From positions 28,503-92,502 of the forward strand of contig NZ_JXOJ01000006.1 in the NCBI RefSeq assembly GCF_001017125.1: a stretch of 64,000 nucleotides of DNA, in the 5' to 3' direction. Position 1 is the first letter of the stretch, and every line of letters begins with the position of its first letter. Under the pieces are notes generated by a model, which was not told where the DNA came from, made no database searches, and saw only the letters and a list, made by a program, of their open reading frames with translations. This DNA comes from Methanoculleus sediminis. Its GTDB lineage: Archaea; Halobacteriota; Methanomicrobia; Methanomicrobiales; Methanoculleaceae. Shown here in pieces: positions 60,412 through 64,000 of the stretch. The translations under genes and the position numbers were made by a program.

Positions 60412-62448
60412 GTGGCCCACGATCACGGTGAGGACGGACGACAGTACGAGACGCATCTGACAGAAGCCGCCGGGCAGAAGCCGCCGGAGCAGCGCCGGCC
60501 CGGCCACGGCACGCATCACCATGCCCTCGAAGACTTCCGGCGGCGGTTCGTCGTCTCGACGATACTGACGGTTCCGATTCTCCTCCTCTCGGAGCCGGTC
60601 CAGGAACTTCTCGGGATAGTCATCCGGTTCCCGGGTTCGGACTACCTGCTCCTCGCTCTTGCGACCGCAGTCTACCTCTACGGCGGGTGGCCGTTTCTTA
60701 CCGGCATCGTACGCGAACTCAGGGCGCGGATGCCCGGGATGATGACGCTCATCGCCGTCGCGATCACCGTCGCCTACGTATACAGTTCGGCGGTCGTTCT
60801 CGGTCTCGTCGGCGGAGAAGGATTCTTCTGGGAACTCGCCACCCTGATCGACATCATGCTCCTCGGGCACTGGGTGGAGATGCGCTCGGTTCTCGGGGCT
60901 TCGCGGGCGCTCGAGGAACTCGTCCGGGTCATGCCCTCGGAGGCGCACCTTCTCCGGGACGGGGGGACCGACGACGTGCCCGTCGACCGGCTCGAACCGG
61001 GCGACCGGGTCCTCGTCCGGCCCGGAGAGAAGGTGCCGGTGGACGGCGCAGTGATCGAGGGGGCGACGAGCGTCGACGAGGCGATGCTCACCGGGGAGTC
61101 GCGCCCGGTGGAGAAACGCCCGGGTGCTATGGTCATCGGCGGGGCGGTCAACGGTGAGGGCTCGATCGTCGTCGAGGTCCGGCGGACGGGTGCGGAGACC
61201 TACCTCGCGCAGGTGATCGACCTCGTGCGAAAGGCGCAGGAGAGCAGGTCGCGGACGCAGGATCTCGCCGACCGGGCGGCGTTCCTCCTGGTGGCGATCG
61301 CCCTCTCGGTCGGTGCGGTGACGTTCGCGGTATGGTTCGCCCTCGGGGAGGGAACCGGATTTGCAGTGGAGCGGGCCGCGACCGTGATGGTCATCGCCTG
61401 CCCCCACGCGCTCGGCCTCGCCGTCCCGCTCGTGATCGCGGTCTCGACGGCGCTTGCCGCCAAGTCGGGGTTCCTGATCCGGGACCGGAGCGCGTTCGAG
61501 CGGGCAAAAGACCTCACTGCGGTCGTCTTCGACAAGACCGGGACCCTGACGGAGGGGCGGTTCGGGGTCACGGACGTCCTCGCCTTCGGCGGCGCGGCGG
61601 AGGAGGACGTGGTCGGGACGACGGCATCGGTTGAGGCGCACTCCGGGCACCCGATCGCCCGGGGCATCGTCCGGAGTGCGGAGGAACGGGGACTCGCTCC
61701 GCTTACGGTAGAAGGGTTCCGGGCGATCCCGGGGGTCGGCGTCGAGGGGACGGTCGGGGGCAGGAACGTCCGGGTGGTCGGTCCGGGTTACCTCGCGGAA
61801 CGGGGCATCGATGCCGGGGACGGACGGATCGAGGCGCTCCAGCAGCAGGGCAAGACCGTCGTCTTCCTGCTCGAGGACGACCGGCTCACGGGAGCGCTCG
61901 CGCTCGCCGACATCATCAGGCCGGAGTCGGGGGAGGCGATCCGCCGGCTCAAAGATATGGGGGTCCGGTGCATGATGCTGACCGGGGACAACCGCGACGT
62001 CGCAGCGTGGGTGGCGGGGGAACTGGGTCTCGATGAGTTCTTTGCAGGAGTCCTGCCTCACGAGAAGGCGGAGAAGATCCGGGAGGTGCAGCGGCGCTAC
62101 CGTGTGGCGATGGTGGGCGACGGGATCAACGACGCACCCGCGCTCGTCGAGGCCGATCTCGGGGTAGCCATCGGGGCCGGGACCGATGTGGCGGTGGAGA
62201 GCGCCGATATCGTGCTCGTGAGAAGCGACCCGCGGGACGCGGCGGCGGTCATCGACCTTGCAAAGAAGACCTACCAGAAGATGTTCGAGAACCTCCTCTG
62301 GGCGACGGGCTACAACGCCGTCGCCATTCCGCTCGCCGCCGGGGTCCTGATCGGCGCCGGGATCCTTCTCACGCCGGCGGCAGGAGCGGTGCTGATGAGC
62401 GCAAGTACGGTGATCGTCGCGATCAACGCCAGGCTGCTCCGGGTATAA
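60412..62448 (+). CDS. P1B-type copper ATPase, CopB-like (P1B-3)
   Basis: A 678-residue pump. The N terminus is His-rich (HDHGED and HGTHHHAL), as in CopB rather than with CxxC domains. Core motifs are [21 protein letters not shown] (CPH, the P1B-3 signature), [19 protein letters not shown] and [13 protein letters not shown]. The last helices read [17 protein letters not shown] and [17 protein letters not shown] (MSxST), diagnostic for P1B-3. It should export copper. GGAGG lies upstream of the GTG start. A short frame ends just before it. Confidence 0.93.
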   Translation: MAHDHGEDGRQYETHLTEAAGQKPPEQRRPGHGTHHHALEDFRRRFVVSTILTVPILLLSEPVQELLGIVIRFPGSDYLLLALATAVYLYGGWPFLTGIVRELRARMPGMMTLIAVAITVAYVYSSAVVLGLVGGEGFFWELATLIDIMLLGHWVEMRSVLGASRALEELVRVMPSEAHLLRDGGTDDVPVDRLEPGDRVLVRPGEKVPVDGAVIEGATSVDEAMLTGESRPVEKRPGAMVIGGAVNGEGSIVVEVRRTGAETYLAQVIDLVRKAQESRSRTQDLADRAAFLLVAIALSVGAVTFAVWFALGEGTGFAVERAATVMVIACPHALGLAVPLVIAVSTALAAKSGFLIRDRSAFERAKDLTAVVFDKTGTLTEGRFGVTDVLAFGGAAEEDVVGTTASVEAHSGHPIARGIVRSAEERGLAPLTVEGFRAIPGVGVEGTVGGRNVRVVGPGYLAERGIDAGDGRIEALQQQGKTVVFLLEDDRLTGALALADIIRPESGEAIRRLKDMGVRCMMLTGDNRDVAAWVAGELGLDEFFAGVLPHEKAEKIREVQRRYRVAMVGDGINDAPALVEADLGVAIGAGTDVAVESADIVLVRSDPRDAAAVIDLAKKTYQKMFENLLWATGYNAVAIPLAAGVLIGAGILLTPAAGAVLMSASTVIVAINARLLRV

Positions 62449-62547
62449 GGGCGGCCGTTCCCCACCGCCCGGCTCATCGATTGAACCCGGAAGCTCAATG
62501 CGGTCAAATAGGGGAGCCGGGCCAGTATCTACCGGAGGTAATCACTC

Positions 62548-63390
62548 ATGAAACGAGATACCACAATCCGGATATTCTCCCTCTTCATCGCCCTTGCCGT
62601 GGTGGTTCCTGCCGTGCAGGCCGCCCTTGTCGTCGATGCAGGGGGCGACCGCACCGTGCTTGCCGGGGAGCCGGTTACCATCCTCGCTGCCTGCAACGAC
62701 ACGGACGTATTCGACGCGATGAACCTCTCGGCTTGCGTCAACTGGAGCACCGGGAGGACCGAGGCGGAGATCGTGCAGGACGACGAGCAGAACGGCACCG
62801 TCCGGGCAACCCACACCTACCTCGCCGCCGGCACCTACACGGTCACGGTAGAGGTCGCAAACAACGCGACGGGTGCCGTCGCCTGCGACACCCTGAACGT
62901 GACCGTCGACCCGCAGACGGCGGAGGTGAAGGTCGCCCCGAAGGTCCTGAACAGGAAGAGCAACGGTGTCATGACCGTCTTTATCAGCATCGCTGACTGG
63001 CTCGGGTTTGCCGGAGCCGACAGCGCGAACACGACGGTATCGAACCCCTCGGAGTTCGCGATCGGGAACGCAACACCGGAGAAGGTCAACTCCTGCGCAA
63101 AGGACGGCGGCACGCTCATCCTGAAGTACCGGCGCCAGGATCTCGACCTCGCCGCCGGCGACGGCAACCTGACCGTGACCGGCACCGTCGTGACGGAGAA
63201 CGGTTCCGTCCCGGTCGCCGGCACCGGGGCCGTCTCCGTGATCGACCCGGGCAACGGCAAAAAGGCGGAATTCGGCAACGATGGCGGGCATGCCCGGGCC
63301 GCGATGGTGAAGGAGAAGGCGAAGAACCAGAAGGAGTTCCTTGATGCGCAGCAGAAATCCAACGGAAAAGCAAACGGGCGGGCGCCATAA
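62548..63390 (+). CDS. PKD-domain secreted protein
   Basis: A 280-residue exported protein: signal peptide (about 1-25, LFIALAVVVPAVQA), one PKD-like domain (about 28-125: VVDAGGDRTVLAGEPVTI, ATHTYLAAGTYTVTVEVANN), a middle beta-rich domain (about 128-225) and a hydrophilic Lys/Asn-rich C terminus (about 240-280) without membrane anchor or sorting signal. It is likely a secreted or cell-surface adhesion-type protein; the partner is unknown. GGAGG lies about 10 nt upstream of the ATG. Confidence 0.85.
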   Translation: MKRDTTIRIFSLFIALAVVVPAVQAALVVDAGGDRTVLAGEPVTILAACNDTDVFDAMNLSACVNWSTGRTEAEIVQDDEQNGTVRATHTYLAAGTYTVTVEVANNATGAVACDTLNVTVDPQTAEVKVAPKVLNRKSNGVMTVFISIADWLGFAGADSANTTVSNPSEFAIGNATPEKVNSCAKDGGTLILKYRRQDLDLAAGDGNLTVTGTVVTENGSVPVAGTGAVSVIDPGNGKKAEFGNDGGHARAAMVKEKAKNQKEFLDAQQKSNGKANGRAP

Positions 63391-63480
63391 CGGCGCACCG
63401 TGGGGGCGAGAACGCTCCCCTATCCTTCTGTAACCGTAAAGCCCGGATCAATTCTCTTATCGGTTCTGCAGCCAATCAGT

Positions 63481-63840
63481 ATGAACATGGGACGCTACGC
63501 CAGCGGCGACGTCGTTCTAGCCCCCGTGCGCATCGGGGGAGGGAGCGAGCGGAAGGTGCGCCCGGCGGTGATCGTTTCTGCGGGAGAGAGCGGGAGCCTG
63601 CTGGTCTGCCCGGTATCGAGCAGCCCGTCCGCCGACGGCATCTCGATACCCCTCTCGCTCGACGACTTCGCCCGGGGCGGGCTCGACCTCTTCACCGAGA
63701 GCTACGCTCTGGCCGCACACGCCGCCACCATCCGGACGGCGGACGTCGTCGGAAAGAAGGGCACCCTCCTCCCGGAGACGCTCGCCGCCGTCCGGGAGGC
63801 CATGCCGGGGGTATACGACAGGAGAGGGCGGCGAAGGTGA
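63481..63840 (+). CDS. PemK/MazF-like toxin-family protein (orphan)
   Basis: A 119-residue SH3-like protein. YASGDVVLAPVRIGGGSERKVRPAVIVSAG is the PemK/MazF N-terminal pattern (GD-V, KxRPAVI) and PVSSSP follows; the C-terminal half (AHAATIRTADVVGKKGTL, VREAM) fits the family. As an mRNA interferase it would need an antitoxin, but none lies upstream (a PKD-protein gene ends 90 nt before) or immediately downstream. The ATG at 63481 is used; ATG 63487 is equally possible. The family is sure; the toxin activity is not. Confidence 0.78.
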   Translation: MNMGRYASGDVVLAPVRIGGGSERKVRPAVIVSAGESGSLLVCPVSSSPSADGISIPLSLDDFARGGLDLFTESYALAAHAATIRTADVVGKKGTLLPETLAAVREAMPGVYDRRGRRR

Positions 63841-63865
63841 GGGGGATTTTTCCCGGGATATTCCC

Positions 63866-64000
63866 GTGCAGTGGATCGTAGTGGGTTGCGCAACTCCGGT
63901 CTCGAACTCCTGTCCTTCGCACCTCCGGTGCTCACGCTCCGGTTCTTACAAACCATCGCGCTTCAGACAGTCGTTCCTAGCGGAACGTCGTTCTTCAGTG
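63866..64000. repeat. Repeat fragment with GCACC/GGTGC hairpin at the window edge
   Basis: GTGCAGTGGATCGTAGTGGG (63869-63888) resembles the inverse of the end of module 2 (CCCACGGTCCACTGCA at 24144). TTCGCACCTCCGGTGCTCAC (63918-63937) is another member of the GCACC hairpin family also seen near 8075, 17880, 23930 and 27857. The element is probably cut by the window edge. Confidence 0.55.

Noticed and set aside
1..64000. tRNA or rRNA genes
   Set aside because: I looked through the gaps for tRNA-like T-arm sequences (GTTCRA-type) with matching acceptor stems and for rRNA motifs and found none that fold convincingly.

Overview
The window looks like chromosomal DNA of a hydrogenotrophic methanogen of the order Methanomicrobiales, probably Methanoculleus or a close relative. 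This is inferred from gene content and high GC, not from a database search. The evidence includes a YcaO/TfuA pair of the type that thioamidates methyl-coenzyme M reductase, an archaeal form III RuBisCO, two proteasome-activating nucleotidases, archaeal MBF1, the methanogen DKFP/ADH-type early aromatic pathway, sensor kinases with an R-H-D-I-L-N-Q phosphoacceptor box, PGF-CTERM surface proteins and archaeal TATA-like promoters. I found no rRNA, tRNA, CRISPR array, prophage or intact insertion sequence.

Layout. 0-5.5 kb: a tightly coupled minus-strand aromatic amino acid operon. It runs from two aldolase-like paralogs through 3-dehydroquinate synthase II, tyrA, pheA and aroA to a cut-off shikimate kinase. 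6-13.5 kb: MBF1 divergent from a first PAN ATPase, a GNAT acetyltransferase, PreA, a DUF5804-like protein, and a second PAN divergent from a phosphomevalonate dehydratase small subunit across a perfect 28-bp palindrome; then a membrane J-protein and a double rubredoxin. 13.8-24 kb: a 1069-residue TPR protein coupled to an FKBP lipoprotein, a CBS-domain membrane protein, a peroxiredoxin, an NSS transporter, an N-formylglutamate amidohydrolase-like protein, RecQ and PspC. 24.3-31 kb: uvrA, uvrC and uvrB. 31-36 kb: a stand-alone DUF5591 (ArcS-like) protein, RuBisCO, an alpha/beta hydrolase and an ArsR-family regulator with a membrane partner.

36-39 kb: moeB-moaD-moaE-ycaO-tfuA, a chain in which an E1-like enzyme and a GG-tailed sulfur carrier lie directly upstream of the thioamidation pair. 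This is the most attractive candidate for an incompletely described system. It suggests a sulfur relay shared by pterin cofactor synthesis and McrA thioglycine formation. 40-63 kb: four large PAS/GAF sensor proteins (three complete kinases, one without an ATPase domain), an ABC exporter with a NEW3 protein, PGF-CTERM and lipid-anchored surface proteins, and two P1B metal ATPases, each preceded by a very short open frame ending at its start codon. The window closes with a PKD-domain secreted protein and an orphan PemK/MazF-like toxin.

The longer non-coding gaps carry several repeat families. One is a two-module GC-rich element with three copies plus a relative. Others are CGCGAAG-rich hairpins, GCACC/GGTGC hairpins and a GGCCTTGTTGAA-like motif that usually lies just downstream of stop codons. 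They explain most of the non-coding DNA but their function is unknown.
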